The notes: generated by a model not told the origin, from the sequence alone. Positions 35,258 through 45,741 are shown, counted from the first letter of the stretch. The stretch: 64,000 nt of DNA from Pectobacterium punjabense (GCF_012427845.1 NZ_CP038498.1:682001-746000); one strand, 5' to 3'. Made by a program: numbers and translations.

Positions 35258-36724
35258 ATGTTTTTATCGACTAAAGGTATTAAATCGATTTCGCTAAGCA
35301 TTTGTTTGGCAACGACTTGTGTTCCAGTATTCGCGATTGCCGCGGCTTCTTCCACGGCAGGAGAGCGCGTTGAGCAGAAAAACGTCGTCAGTGCAGAGAA
35401 AACACGCATCTTGATTCTGAGTGACATAGGTAATGAGCCGGATGACTCACAATCGCTGGTCCGGTTCTTACTGTATAGCAATGAGTTTGATGTTGAAGGG
35501 ATTGTGGCGACAACCTCAACCTGGCTGCGCGACAAGGTCAATACTCCCATGATCCATGAACGTATTGATGCTTATGAACGTGTTCTGCCTAATCTGCAAA
35601 AGCATGCACAAGGTTATCCTTCCGCTAAAGCGTTACGTGATGTTGTTCGCAGTGGGCGGGCAGGCTTCGGGATGGCGTATGTTGGCGAAGGGAAATCCAC
35701 CGACGCATCGAAATTGATTATTCAGGCGGTTGATAAACGTGACGATCGCCCATTGTGGATCACCCTATGGGGTGGTGGGGTGGATTTAGCTCAGGCTCTG
35801 CATGATGTGAAAGCAGAGAGAACGCCGAAAGAGGTCGATGCGTTCATTAGTAAAATCCGTGTTTATGCTATTTCCGATCAAGATAATACGGGGGCCTGGA
35901 TTCGAGGCAATTTCCCACAATTGCGTTATATCACCAGTATTCATGCCTGGAATGAGTATTTTCTCTCTACGTGGGTTGGCATGTCTTCATCACGCGCGGC
36001 TGGTGGTGACATGAGTAAGGTGAATAACGAGTGGCTGGCAGAAAACATACGGCGCAAAGGTCCGTTGGGCGCAGTCTATCCTCCTTTGGAGTACTCCATG
36101 GAAGGCGATTCTCCATCATTCTTATATTTGCTCCGTACGGGTCTTGGCGATCCTGAGCATCCAGAATATGGCAGTTGGGGTGGACGTTATGGCGAGATTT
36201 CTCCAGGGAGTGAACTTGGTTTGCGTGTCAGCACTTCAGATGAGGTTGTTGGCATCGATGGTAAGAAGTACCGCACCGCACCTGCGACTATCTGGCGGTG
36301 GCGTGATGCGTATCAGAACGACTTCGCTGCGCGTATGGACTGGACGTTGACGGGGGATGTGAAGAAAACAAATCATAACCCGCATCTGGTGCTGAATGGT
36401 AAGCCGGGAACGGAGATCGTTTCCTGGCAGGTGAAAGCGGGTGAGTCGGTCACGCTATCGGCGCAAGGTTCAGGTGATGTCGATGGTCACGCGGTGACCT
36501 ATCGCTGGTGGCAATATAAAGAGCCGACCGCTACGGCGATGGGCGTGCACTTTGGCCCAGGTATCACGCTATCTCAGCCTGAGGGGGGAGAAACCCGCTT
36601 TGTCGCGCCAGCCGTTAAGGTTCCGACACCGTTCCACATTATTCTGGAAGGAACAGATAGCGGATCGCCAGCATTAACATCTTACCGACGTGCAATTGTG
36701 ACAGTTGTCCCTTCAGAAAAGTGA
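35258..36724 (+). CDS. Exported DUF1593 protein with nucleoside-hydrolase-like domain
   Basis: 488-aa protein with a signal peptide (about 26-29 residues). The catalytic-like domain has the motif ILSDIGNEPDDSQS (Asp56, Asp62, Asp63), resembling the Asp cluster that binds Ca2+ in nucleoside hydrolases. The C-terminus has an Ig/PKD-like domain (SGDVDGHAVTYRWWQY). DUF1593 members have no firmly established activity that I know of. It starts 12 bp after the porin stop with a GAGGAA site. A role in cleaving or trimming the substrate outside the cytoplasm is inference from context. Confidence 0.85.
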   Translation: MFLSTKGIKSISLSICLATTCVPVFAIAAASSTAGERVEQKNVVSAEKTRILILSDIGNEPDDSQSLVRFLLYSNEFDVEGIVATTSTWLRDKVNTPMIHERIDAYERVLPNLQKHAQGYPSAKALRDVVRSGRAGFGMAYVGEGKSTDASKLIIQAVDKRDDRPLWITLWGGGVDLAQALHDVKAERTPKEVDAFISKIRVYAISDQDNTGAWIRGNFPQLRYITSIHAWNEYFLSTWVGMSSSRAAGGDMSKVNNEWLAENIRRKGPLGAVYPPLEYSMEGDSPSFLYLLRTGLGDPEHPEYGSWGGRYGEISPGSELGLRVSTSDEVVGIDGKKYRTAPATIWRWRDAYQNDFAARMDWTLTGDVKKTNHNPHLVLNGKPGTEIVSWQVKAGESVTLSAQGSGDVDGHAVTYRWWQYKEPTATAMGVHFGPGITLSQPEGGETRFVAPAVKVPTPFHIILEGTDSGSPALTSYRRAIVTVVPSEK

Positions 36725-36797
36725 GAGCGTTTTTAGGCGCGGCTATTTCATTGATGGCGTTATGAAAGGGCTGTTAGCGCTGTGAATGATAGAGCAT

Positions 36798-36822
36798 TGC
36801 CGCCACATAACGCGTGGCGGCA
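36798..36822 (+). other. Intercistronic hairpin before the first sulfatase
   Basis: Perfect 9-bp stem TGCCGCCAC/GTGGCGGCA with a 7-base loop and no T-run, in the 127-bp gap between the DUF1593 and sulfatase genes. It likely affects mRNA stability. Confidence 0.5.
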
Positions 36823-36851
36823 TGCGGATCAAGACGTCTGAGGAAACATAA

Positions 36852-38582
36852 ATGATGAAGAAAACCCCTCTGGTGGCGGCCATGTTGGCCGCATTCTCGC
36901 TGTCCGGTCAGGCAATGAGTAGCGATTTTTCCGCCCAGATCGCCAGCCCGCGTCCGAACGTGGTGCTGATTGTCGCGGAGGACATGAACCCGCGTCTAGG
37001 CGCATACGGCGATACACAAGCGCGAACGCCGAATCTGGATGCGCTGGCAAAAGAGTCCGTTGTCTTTACGCAAGCTTTCACCATGGCGGGGGTATCCGCG
37101 CCGTCACGAGCAGGGCTGATTACTGGCGTATTTCAACATACCACTGGGTTGCAGCACATGCGCACGGCGACCCGACCCGCAGGCGGCTATCTGGGAGTGC
37201 CGCCTTCCTATGTGAAAGGCTATCCCGAACTGCTACGCCGCAGCGGTTATTTTACCTATAACGACACCAAGACGGATTACCAGTTTACCAAAGGGCATGC
37301 CGATGTCGGTCCTTTCACCCTGTGGACGCGCCATGGGGAATACAGCAGCATGGACGATCTGCATATTCAACTGGCCTGGCGTAATTACGATCTGAAGGGC
37401 AAGCCATTTTTCATGAATTTCAATCCCCAGATTACGCACGAGTCAGCGCTCTTTACGGCGGAAAACCACCCAGCGGGTCAGTCGCGCTTTGTTAAGCAGT
37501 GGGATACCTTCCGCCAGCAATACCGCTATACGCCAACGGACCCACAAAGCCTGAAACTGGAACCTTATCTGCGGGATACGCCGCAAACGCGGCAGGAACT
37601 GGCACAGCATTATGACAATATTCATATTATGGATATGCAGGTTGGTAAGCTGTTGGATGGGCTGAAAAAGGACGGGCTGTGGGATAACACCATCGTGATT
37701 TTTACGGCGGATAACGGTGATGGGATTCCGCGTCATAAGCGTGAGGGCTATGACTCCGGTACGCATGTCCCGCTGATCGTTCATATTCCAGAGAAATATC
37801 GTCCGGCAGGCTGGTCGACGGAGGGGAGCCAGAATGAACGGCTGGTATCGTTTGAGGATCTGGCACCGACCATTCTGGGGTTTGCCGACATCAAACAGCC
37901 TGATTATATGCGCGGCATCAGCCTGGCACAGGATTTTGCGCCGCCGCGCCAGTTTGTCTACGGCGTGCGCGGGCGGATGGATGAATATGATATGCGCGCC
38001 TATTTTGTTCGGGACCGTGACTATCAGTATGTCCGCAATGTGGCGACTACACCGGGGGGCATCGGTATCGCTTTCCGCAACGCGCTCGGGTCAATGAAAG
38101 ATTTGAATGCGGCACATGATCAGCACCAACTGAGTGAGGATCAGCAAAGCTGGTTTGCCGATCGTCCGGCGGAAGAGCTTTACGATCTGCAACGCGATCC
38201 TTTGCAGTTGCATAATTTGGCGGCCGATCCTGCCCAACACACTGTACTGGTGCGGATGCGTGAGGAGATGGATCGCTGGCGAAATAGTGCGAACGATATG
38301 AATCTGATCGCGGAAGATCAGATGGTTGCCGATTTGCTGGATGAGCAGGGCAAGCAGCGTGCAACGCTGACGCCGGTGGCGCAGTGGGATGCGCTCAGCC
38401 ACAAAATTTATCTGGCTAACCGCACGCAGGATGCGTCCATCGGCTATAGCTGGGATGGCAAAGAGTGGGAACTGTACACGGGGAGTATCACGCCGCTGAA
38501 GAGCGCATCGCAGCTGCAATTCAAAGCGATTCGCTATGGCTGGCAGGAAAGCCCGGTCGGTACGTTGCCCATTCAACCGTGA
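36852..38582 (+). CDS. Periplasmic Ser-type sulfatase (sulfamidase-like)
   Basis: 576-aa member of the type I sulfatase (alkaline-phosphatase superfamily) with a signal peptide (MMKKTPLVAAMLAAFSLSGQA). The formylglycine motif is SAPSR with Ser82 as the residue to be oxidised, so it depends on the radical-SAM maturase downstream. Metal-binding Asp in AEDMNPRLGAYGD and FTADNGDGIPRHKR are present. Its overall layout resembles bacterial heparan N-sulfatase-like enzymes; the actual substrate is unknown. AGGAAA precedes the ATG. Confidence 0.92.
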   Translation: MMKKTPLVAAMLAAFSLSGQAMSSDFSAQIASPRPNVVLIVAEDMNPRLGAYGDTQARTPNLDALAKESVVFTQAFTMAGVSAPSRAGLITGVFQHTTGLQHMRTATRPAGGYLGVPPSYVKGYPELLRRSGYFTYNDTKTDYQFTKGHADVGPFTLWTRHGEYSSMDDLHIQLAWRNYDLKGKPFFMNFNPQITHESALFTAENHPAGQSRFVKQWDTFRQQYRYTPTDPQSLKLEPYLRDTPQTRQELAQHYDNIHIMDMQVGKLLDGLKKDGLWDNTIVIFTADNGDGIPRHKREGYDSGTHVPLIVHIPEKYRPAGWSTEGSQNERLVSFEDLAPTILGFADIKQPDYMRGISLAQDFAPPRQFVYGVRGRMDEYDMRAYFVRDRDYQYVRNVATTPGGIGIAFRNALGSMKDLNAAHDQHQLSEDQQSWFADRPAEELYDLQRDPLQLHNLAADPAQHTVLVRMREEMDRWRNSANDMNLIAEDQMVADLLDEQGKQRATLTPVAQWDALSHKIYLANRTQDASIGYSWDGKEWELYTGSITPLKSASQLQFKAIRYGWQESPVGTLPIQP

Positions 38583-38653
38583 AAATGAGGGAATCCGTTC
38601 GCTTTCTCTGGGACGGAAATAGTGTGTTGTCGGTAAGGTAAATCGAGGTGCCA

Positions 38654-39877
38654 ATGAGTCAATCCATTGCTAATTTTCAGTTGATGGCCAAGCCTTCAGG
38701 GTCTGTGTGCAATATCGATTGCTCATATTGTTTTTATCTTGAGAAGGAACACCTTTATCCCGAGCGGAAAAGCCGCTGGAAGATGGATGGCGATACGCTG
38801 GAAAACTATGTACGCAAGAACATCAGCAGCCAGCATGCACCTGTCGTCGATTTCCCATGGCAAGGCGGTGAACCGACGCTACTGGGCATCGATTTCTTCC
38901 GCGAAGCGGTGCGGTTGCAGAACCAATACCGTGGCACAAAGCAGATCAATAATTTCTTTCAGACCAATGGCACCAACATTGATGACGACTGGGCGCGTTT
39001 TTTAAAAGAACACCAGTTTCTGGTGGGGCTGTCGATTGACGGTGACCGTATCAGCAATGATGCACATCGTCTCACGCGGGCGGGGAAAAGCACCTTTGAT
39101 GACGTGATGAAAGGGCTGGAGGCACTGAAGCGTCACAAGGTCGAGTTTAATACGCTGACGGTGGTGAATGCCGAAAACGTGCGACGTCCGCTGGATGTTT
39201 ACCAGTTTCTCAAACGTATTGGCAGTCGCTATATGCAGTTTATTCCGCTGGTGGAGCGCCGTGCCGCCCAACCGGATGACAACGGACTGGTGCTGATTCA
39301 GCCGGACTTTTCGGGTCAGTGCAGCGTGACGGAGTGGTCAGTACCCGCAAAAGCCTATGGTCGCTTTCTGAATACGATTTTTGACTATTGGGTTCAACAC
39401 GATCTGGGCAATGTGTTTGTCATGAACTTCGAGCAAACGCTGACCAAAATGACCGGACAGCTTAGTGCCTGCGTCATTAATGAAACCTGTGGCGGCAACC
39501 TGATTGTTGAAGCAAATGGTGACGTGTATTCCTGCGATCATTTTGTTTATCCCGAAAATAAGCTCGGCAATATTAATCAGGACGATCTGGTAGCGCTGGT
39601 GAATTCGCCACAAAACCTCGCCTTTGGTGAAAGCAAACAAAAAAACATCAGTAAAGATTGCCTTAACTGTGAAGTCAAAGCGGTTTGCCACGGCGGTTGC
39701 CCGAAGCATCGGTTTGATATTTCCAGCGATGGGCGGCCGAATAAAAATTATTTCTGTGATGGATTTAAAACCCACCTATTCCATGTTTTACCTCGTATGA
39801 ATGCTCTGCTCTCTCAACTGGGACGTCAGGAATCGATGAAAAAAATAAGAAGGAATATAAAAGCAGAGTTCTATTAA
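38654..39877 (+). CDS. Anaerobic sulfatase-maturating enzyme (radical SAM, SPASM)
   Basis: 407-aa radical SAM enzyme that oxidises the sulfatase Ser or Cys to formylglycine before export. The 4Fe-4S motif CNIDCSYC is at Cys19, Cys23 and Cys26. The C-terminal SPASM region carries two further clusters (CGGNLIVEANGDVYSCDHFVYPE; CLNCEVKAVCHGGCPKHRF). I prefer the ATG at 38654 because GAGGT precedes it; the frame opens at GTG 38648. It sits between the two sulfatases. It contains no signal peptide, fitting a cytoplasmic role. Confidence 0.94.
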   Translation: MSQSIANFQLMAKPSGSVCNIDCSYCFYLEKEHLYPERKSRWKMDGDTLENYVRKNISSQHAPVVDFPWQGGEPTLLGIDFFREAVRLQNQYRGTKQINNFFQTNGTNIDDDWARFLKEHQFLVGLSIDGDRISNDAHRLTRAGKSTFDDVMKGLEALKRHKVEFNTLTVVNAENVRRPLDVYQFLKRIGSRYMQFIPLVERRAAQPDDNGLVLIQPDFSGQCSVTEWSVPAKAYGRFLNTIFDYWVQHDLGNVFVMNFEQTLTKMTGQLSACVINETCGGNLIVEANGDVYSCDHFVYPENKLGNINQDDLVALVNSPQNLAFGESKQKNISKDCLNCEVKAVCHGGCPKHRFDISSDGRPNKNYFCDGFKTHLFHVLPRMNALLSQLGRQESMKKIRRNIKAEFY

Positions 39878-39937
39878 CAGATGCCGAATAGTCTCCATGT
39901 GCTCTGGGGAGGGATGGCATAAAAAAAAGGAACGGAT

Positions 39938-41617
39938 ATGAAAAGAAACAGACTCCTGGCTGCGATTACGCTGGCCTGTATGCAAGCGGCGGGGGCGCAT
40001 ACCGCAGCGGCGGCTTCCCCTTCAGCGACGGTGCAGTCGGCTGATGGAAAGCAACCTAACGTGGTTTACATCATTCTTGACGATCAGCGTTACGATGCGT
40101 TCGGCTTCCTGAATTCAGCTATTCACACGCCAAATATGGATAGCATCGCCAAAGAGGGGACGTATTTTAAGAATGCGTTCGTGACGACCTCGCTGTGCTC
40201 GCCCAGCCGTGCCAGTATTCTGACGGGGATGTACGTGCATAATCATGGGGTGTCGGATAACAATCCGTCCGACCTCTCTCATTTGAACTACTTCCCTGAG
40301 CTGCTGCGTGACAACGGCTACCAAACCGGTTTCTTTGGCAAATGGCACTTTGGTGGCGCAGATAAAACGGCCACAAAAGGCTTCGCCGGTTTCGATCGCT
40401 GGGTCGGGTTGCTGGGGCAAGGCAGCTATTATCCGATTGATAGCTACGGCAAGCCGACCATGCTCAATATCGATGGCAAGATGGTGCCGCAAAAAGGGTA
40501 TATCACCGATGAGCTGACGGACTACGCCGTAGACTGGCTGAACACGCTCGATAAGAAAAAGCCGTTCATGATGTATCTGTCGCACAAAGGCGTGCACTCT
40601 GACTTCCTGCCCGCCAAGCGCCACCGTGGCAGCATGAAAGAGGTGACCTTCCCCGTACCGGATACCTATGCTGATACGCCGGAGAACTATGCTGGCAAGC
40701 CGATGTGGGTGAAGAACCAACGTAACAGCTGGCACGGCGTGGATTATCCCTATAACACGGATATGGATCTTCAGCAGTATCAACGTGATTACTATGAAAC
40801 GCTGCGCTCGGTGGATGACAGTGTAGGGCGCGTGCGTGACTGGCTGCAAAAACAGGGGCTGGATAAGAACACCATCATCATGGTGATGGGGGATAACGGC
40901 TTTATGTTCGGCGAGCATGGGCTGATCGATAAGCGTAACGCTTATGAAGAATCGATTCGCGTGCCATTGATCGCCTCCGGGCCGGGCTTCGCCAAAGACA
41001 AGGTAGTGGAAGACATTGTCAGAAACATCGATGTTGCGCCAACTATCCTTGAAGCCGCAGGTGTCGACGCGCCGAAGCATTACGATGGGCAGAGCTTTTG
41101 GCGACTGGGGCTGGACGGCTATAACGTGCCGAAGCGGAAAGATTACTTCGTCTATGAATACTTCTGGGAATACAGCTTTCCGCAGACGCCAACCACGTTT
41201 GCGATCCGTACGCCGGAATACAAATACATCCAATACTACGGCGTCTGGGATAAAGAAGAACTGTACGACATGCAGAACGATCGGGAAGAGAAGCACAACC
41301 TGATCGATTCTACCGATGAGAAGATCGTCAATACCAAAATCGCGCTGCGCAAAAAGCTGTATGAAGAGCTGGGCGATCGGCAGGGGAAAAACGTGATCCC
41401 GTATAACCAACGTACTGGGCAAGGGCAGGTTTATCGCCATGAAGGTGCCGGTGAGCAGCTAGCCCCGTTCCCGCGTGAATGGCTGAAAGGGTACAACCAC
41501 GAGGAGATTCTTGCCGGATTTATCCCCGATCAGGTTGGCAAAGAAGCGAAGGTAAAAGCCTCGAATGAAGCCGTGAAGAAGAGCGCGCCGCAGCTAAAAG
41601 AACTGATGGATAAGTAA
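39938..41617 (+). CDS. Periplasmic Cys-type sulfatase
   Basis: 559-aa type I sulfatase with a signal peptide (MKRNRLLAAITLACMQAAGA...). The formylglycine motif is CSPSR with Cys87. Metal sites appear in ILDDQRYDAFG and MGDNGFMFGEHG; the C-terminal subdomain has the ELYDMQNDREEKHNL block. It resembles arylsulfatase/N-acetylglucosamine-6-sulfatase-like enzymes, but the substrate is not deducible. AAGGAACGG precedes the ATG. Last gene of the operon. Confidence 0.92.
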   Translation: MKRNRLLAAITLACMQAAGAHTAAAASPSATVQSADGKQPNVVYIILDDQRYDAFGFLNSAIHTPNMDSIAKEGTYFKNAFVTTSLCSPSRASILTGMYVHNHGVSDNNPSDLSHLNYFPELLRDNGYQTGFFGKWHFGGADKTATKGFAGFDRWVGLLGQGSYYPIDSYGKPTMLNIDGKMVPQKGYITDELTDYAVDWLNTLDKKKPFMMYLSHKGVHSDFLPAKRHRGSMKEVTFPVPDTYADTPENYAGKPMWVKNQRNSWHGVDYPYNTDMDLQQYQRDYYETLRSVDDSVGRVRDWLQKQGLDKNTIIMVMGDNGFMFGEHGLIDKRNAYEESIRVPLIASGPGFAKDKVVEDIVRNIDVAPTILEAAGVDAPKHYDGQSFWRLGLDGYNVPKRKDYFVYEYFWEYSFPQTPTTFAIRTPEYKYIQYYGVWDKEELYDMQNDREEKHNLIDSTDEKIVNTKIALRKKLYEELGDRQGKNVIPYNQRTGQGQVYRHEGAGEQLAPFPREWLKGYNHEEILAGFIPDQVGKEAKVKASNEAVKKSAPQLKELMDK

Positions 41618-41629
41618 TCCACCGCAATA

Positions 41630-41668
41630 AACCAAACGGCGACGCGTTTGTGCGCCGTCTGGTTTTCT
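41630..41668. terminator. Terminator between convergent sulfatase and GH1 genes
   Basis: Stem AACCAAACGGCG / CGCCGTCTGGTT (one mismatch) with an 11-base loop and a T-run on the plus strand. A-richness before it allows function on the minus strand too. Confidence 0.85.
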
Positions 41669-41674
41669 CGATAG

Positions 41675-43084
<1,410 letters not shown>

Positions 43085-43142
43085 CTACATCATTACGCTG
43101 CGCTGGCCTGTGGCTCTACGCTGTGAACCGCCGGATAACAGG

Positions 43143-43218
43143 CAAAAAAAAACTTGGGCAGAGGAGAGTATCACTACTCACTTCTGCCCAAGTCTCGCCC
43201 GCCATTGGCGGTAACGTC
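43143..43218 (-). terminator. BglG-type RAT and terminator 3, upstream of GH1
   Basis: Read on the minus strand, the RAT at 43218-43189 begins AGACGTTACCGCC and ends GGCGGGCGAGACTT. It overlaps a perfect terminator stem ACTTGGGCAGA/TCTGCCCAAGT (43192-43182, 43161-43151) followed by nine T. Same layout as the modules at 30223 and 33407. Confidence 0.88.
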
Positions 43219-43227
43219 TTATTAGCT

Positions 43228-43288
43228 CACTATACAATCCTGAATCTCTGCGGCAATGCCCCTGTCTGGTTATGTGACTTCGGTCACG
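43228..43288 (-). promoter_or_regulatory. CRP site and promoter of the GH1 gene
   Basis: The CRP site at 43273-43288 is CGTGA-ccgaag-TCACA on the minus strand (9 of 10). The -10 TATAGT is at 43233-43228, giving a start near 43220, about 60 bp from the CRP centre and just before RAT 3. The -35 is poor, as expected for CRP dependence. Confidence 0.78.
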
Positions 43289-43362
43289 ACATCTCTGTAG
43301 ATGCCATGTGTTGTTGCCAGCGTTAGGTGTTTTACCACCTAACGCAACTTATGATGTGGTGA

Positions 43363-44127
43363 TTATGCTTTCGCTTTCAGCGCGCTGACGACAGCTTCAC
43401 CGAGTGCTTTAGCGGATGCTGGGTTTTGGCCGGTGATCAGTCGTCCGTCAACGACGACTTTATTTTCAAAGATTGGCGCTTCTTCGAACGTTGCGCCATC
43501 CTTTTTCAGCGCGGCTTCAAGTTCAAAAGGCACAATCTTATCGTAATGGCGGAACGCCTCTTCTTCTGCGGTAAATCCAGTAAGGTGACGCCCTTTAATT
43601 AACAACTCGCCATTGCTGAGTTTCACATTCAACAGGCCAGCTGGACCGTGGCAGACTGCGCTGATGATCTTATTGTTCTCATACATCGTACGTACAATGT
43701 TGATCAACTGAGGATTGTTGGCGAAATCCCACATTGGCCCGTGTCCGCCGACGAGCAGGATCGCGGTGTACTTAGCAGGATCAACCTTGGCTAGTGGGAT
43801 TGAATTGGCCAGTTTGTTGCGGTGTTCTGGGTTAGTCCAAAAATCCAGACTCGCCCGATCTTTGAGATCGAACCCGTCGAAGGGCGGTAATCCTCCTTTG
43901 GGGCTGGCAATATCGTAATCCAGCCCTGCTTTATCGAAGACTTCGACCGGATGAGTCAGTTCTGGAAACCAGAAACCGCCAACAAGTTCTGGCGTCTTTT
44001 TATCCAGGCTGGAGACGACAATTAATACTTTCTCTTCTTTCTGATTGTCCTGGGCAAAAACAGGGGAGGCTGCGGCAAACACAGCAATCGCGGCGATAAG
44101 ACCCGTACAACGCTTTATTATTGACAT
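43363..44127 (-). CDS. Exported DJ-1/PfpI-family protein
   Basis: 254-aa protein with a clear signal peptide (LIAAIAVFAAASPVFA) and a DJ-1/PfpI class I glutamine-amidotransferase-like domain. The nucleophile elbow is SAVCHGPAGL with the conserved Cys-His. The SPKGGLPPFDGFDL segment is typical of Hsp31-like members, which act as glyoxalase III or chaperones in the cytoplasm; export is unusual. It is divergent from a LysR regulator, its probable controller. Confidence 0.88.
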   Translation of the reverse strand: MSIIKRCTGLIAAIAVFAAASPVFAQDNQKEEKVLIVVSSLDKKTPELVGGFWFPELTHPVEVFDKAGLDYDIASPKGGLPPFDGFDLKDRASLDFWTNPEHRNKLANSIPLAKVDPAKYTAILLVGGHGPMWDFANNPQLINIVRTMYENNKIISAVCHGPAGLLNVKLSNGELLIKGRHLTGFTAEEEAFRHYDKIVPFELEAALKKDGATFEEAPIFENKVVVDGRLITGQNPASAKALGEAVVSALKAKA

Positions 44128-44305
44128 AGCAAATTCCTTCAGCAGGTGGTGTTTGCCGACTATATCTGGGATAACTGATTGAAAATAGGTGGTAAAAACG
44201 GAATGCGTTGTTTAAAAAATCGATGTAATGCTGTTGTATTAGCGTGATAAATTGTCATAAATTGGGTTTGATAATCCCTGTATTGCATGACGATAAGGAA
44301 CCCTG

Positions 44306-45208
44306 ATGGGGCAATCCGACAGTTTTGATGGACTTGCAGAATTTCTGGCGATAGCGAAGCGATTGAGCATTCGCAAAGCGGCGATCGATCTGGGCAAGAC
44401 GCCGGGTTCGGTGAGCTTGTCGCTCCAGCGACTGGAGCATCGCCTCGGCGTGCTACTTTTCCACCGCACGACGCGCAAGATGGCACTGACAGAAGCAGGA
44501 GAAGACCTGTTACTGAGAATTGGCCCCGCGGCACAGGCCATCGCGGCAGGTTTTGAAGATGTCGCGCAATCGGCAAAAAAGCCATCGGGGACGTTGAAGC
44601 TGATTGTTGAACGCTTAGCATTACCCCATGTCATCGAACCGCTCATCCCTGCATTTCGTCAGGCGTGGCCGAATTTGAATGTCGATATCACGGTGAGCAA
44701 CCGTCACGATAATTTCGTCTCTGAAGGCTATGATGCTGGCATCATGATCGGTTCGTACATCGAACAGGATATGATTGCGATACGACTTTCGCCGCCCTTT
44801 AAGTGGGCAGTTTTTGGTTCGCCGGACTATTTCAAAACGCATGGAAAGCCGAAAGTCACAAACGATCTGGTACATCACGAATGCATTCGCTTTCGCCGCC
44901 CTGAAAAAGGAGATATTTATCGGTGGGAGTTTATCGAAAATAAAGAAAGTGTGAGGCTTGAACCAACGGGTTCGGTCACCGTTAACGATGGGGAACTGAT
45001 GCGCAGCCTTGCGGTGAGGGGAGTCGGACTGATTTACTCATCCACTTTCCATACCTCACGCGAACTGGCAGACGGCACGCTGGAAGCGGCGTTACTCGAT
45101 CTCTCGCCGGGAAACGATGGCCTCTTTCTTTATTTCTCAAAAGCCGCGAGGAACCAACCCAAACTGCGTGCGTTTATCGACGTATGTTCGCAGGTTGTTA
45201 AGACGTGA
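44306..45208 (+). CDS. LysR-type transcriptional regulator
   Basis: 300-aa regulator with an N-terminal winged helix (LSIRKAAIDLGKTPGSVSLSLQRLEHRLGVLLFHR) and a LysR effector domain. AAGGAA precedes the ATG. It is divergent from the exported DJ-1 gene across 178 bp, which suggests it regulates that gene and possibly itself. The closest relatives cannot be named from the sequence alone. Confidence 0.9.
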   Translation: MGQSDSFDGLAEFLAIAKRLSIRKAAIDLGKTPGSVSLSLQRLEHRLGVLLFHRTTRKMALTEAGEDLLLRIGPAAQAIAAGFEDVAQSAKKPSGTLKLIVERLALPHVIEPLIPAFRQAWPNLNVDITVSNRHDNFVSEGYDAGIMIGSYIEQDMIAIRLSPPFKWAVFGSPDYFKTHGKPKVTNDLVHHECIRFRRPEKGDIYRWEFIENKESVRLEPTGSVTVNDGELMRSLAVRGVGLIYSSTFHTSRELADGTLEAALLDLSPGNDGLFLYFSKAARNQPKLRAFIDVCSQVVKT

Positions 45209-45230
45209 ATGCGTGGGATGAATTCATTCT

Positions 45231-45590
45231 TTAGTCTTTCGAAGCATACTCAACTGAACCTGTTTTACATTCGTACATGGCAAACAGCGAGTGTGTTTTC
45301 TGTGGGCCGGAGACGGTGAATGCTAGGAGGTAAACCTCTGGATCGGATAACGTGGGTGAAGCGGTTTTAGCAAAAGTAATCGCGGGTGTCGCGGTACCGA
45401 GGTTTTCGGGTTTTAATTTAGCCCAGCGGGGAATACGGTGTGTCAGGAGGTCGTGCTGCACATAGTCGACGGCTTGCTCATACGTCACCTCCAGGCAGGA
45501 TGGGCCGCTATGCTTGAGGTAATAATTGTAGCCCGCTAAGACGATGGCCGCTGTCATAACGCAACCAGCCGTTTTGGTTTTCCATCCCAT
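45231..45590 (-). CDS. Hypothetical exported or membrane-anchored small protein
   Basis: 119-aa protein I do not recognise. A hydrophobic N-terminal segment (TAGCVMTAAIVLAGYNYYL) acts as a signal or membrane anchor; the remainder is soluble, with two cysteines (PSCLEV, YECKTG) that may form a disulfide in the periplasm. I chose the ATG at 45590 because AGGAAG precedes it; a start at 45626 is possible. It is convergent with the LysR gene and lies next to tRNA-Ile. Confidence 0.65.
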   Translation of the reverse strand: MGWKTKTAGCVMTAAIVLAGYNYYLKHSGPSCLEVTYEQAVDYVQHDLLTHRIPRWAKLKPENLGTATPAITFAKTASPTLSDPEVYLLAFTVSGPQKTHSLFAMYECKTGSVEYASKD

Positions 45591-45665
45591 CCCGCTTCTT
45601 CCTGATAAACATAAACCGACGCCCAAAAATAAAGGAGCAGCGCTATTAACGCAACTCCTTGAATT

Positions 45666-45741
45666 TGGTGGCCCCTGCTGGACTTGAACCAGCGACCAAG
45701 CGATTATGAGTCGCCTGCTCTAACCACTGAGCTAAGGGGCC
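45666..45741 (-). tRNA. ileX: tRNA-Ile2 (anticodon CAU, lysidine-modified)
   Basis: 76-nt cloverleaf on the minus strand. It starts GGCCCCTTAGCTCAGTGG, has anticodon loop ACTCATAA (CAU at 45708-45706), a T-loop GGTTCAAGTCC and an encoded CCA end. It is almost identical to E. coli ileX, whose C34 is converted to lysidine to read AUA, so it is an Ile rather than a Met tRNA. It adjoins mug and rpoD, as in E. coli. Confidence 0.96.

Noticed and set aside
40115..41440. 441-aa open frame antisense to the second sulfatase
   Set aside because: It lies entirely opposite a gene with clear catalytic motifs, has no ribosome-binding site I can see, and its His/Val/Arg-rich translation is typical of the mirror frame of a GC-rich gene.
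45666..45741. tRNA-Met (CAU anticodon)
   Set aside because: The anticodon is CAU, but the body sequence is that of ileX, and the location next to mug and rpoD agrees, so it is the lysidine-modified Ile tRNA.
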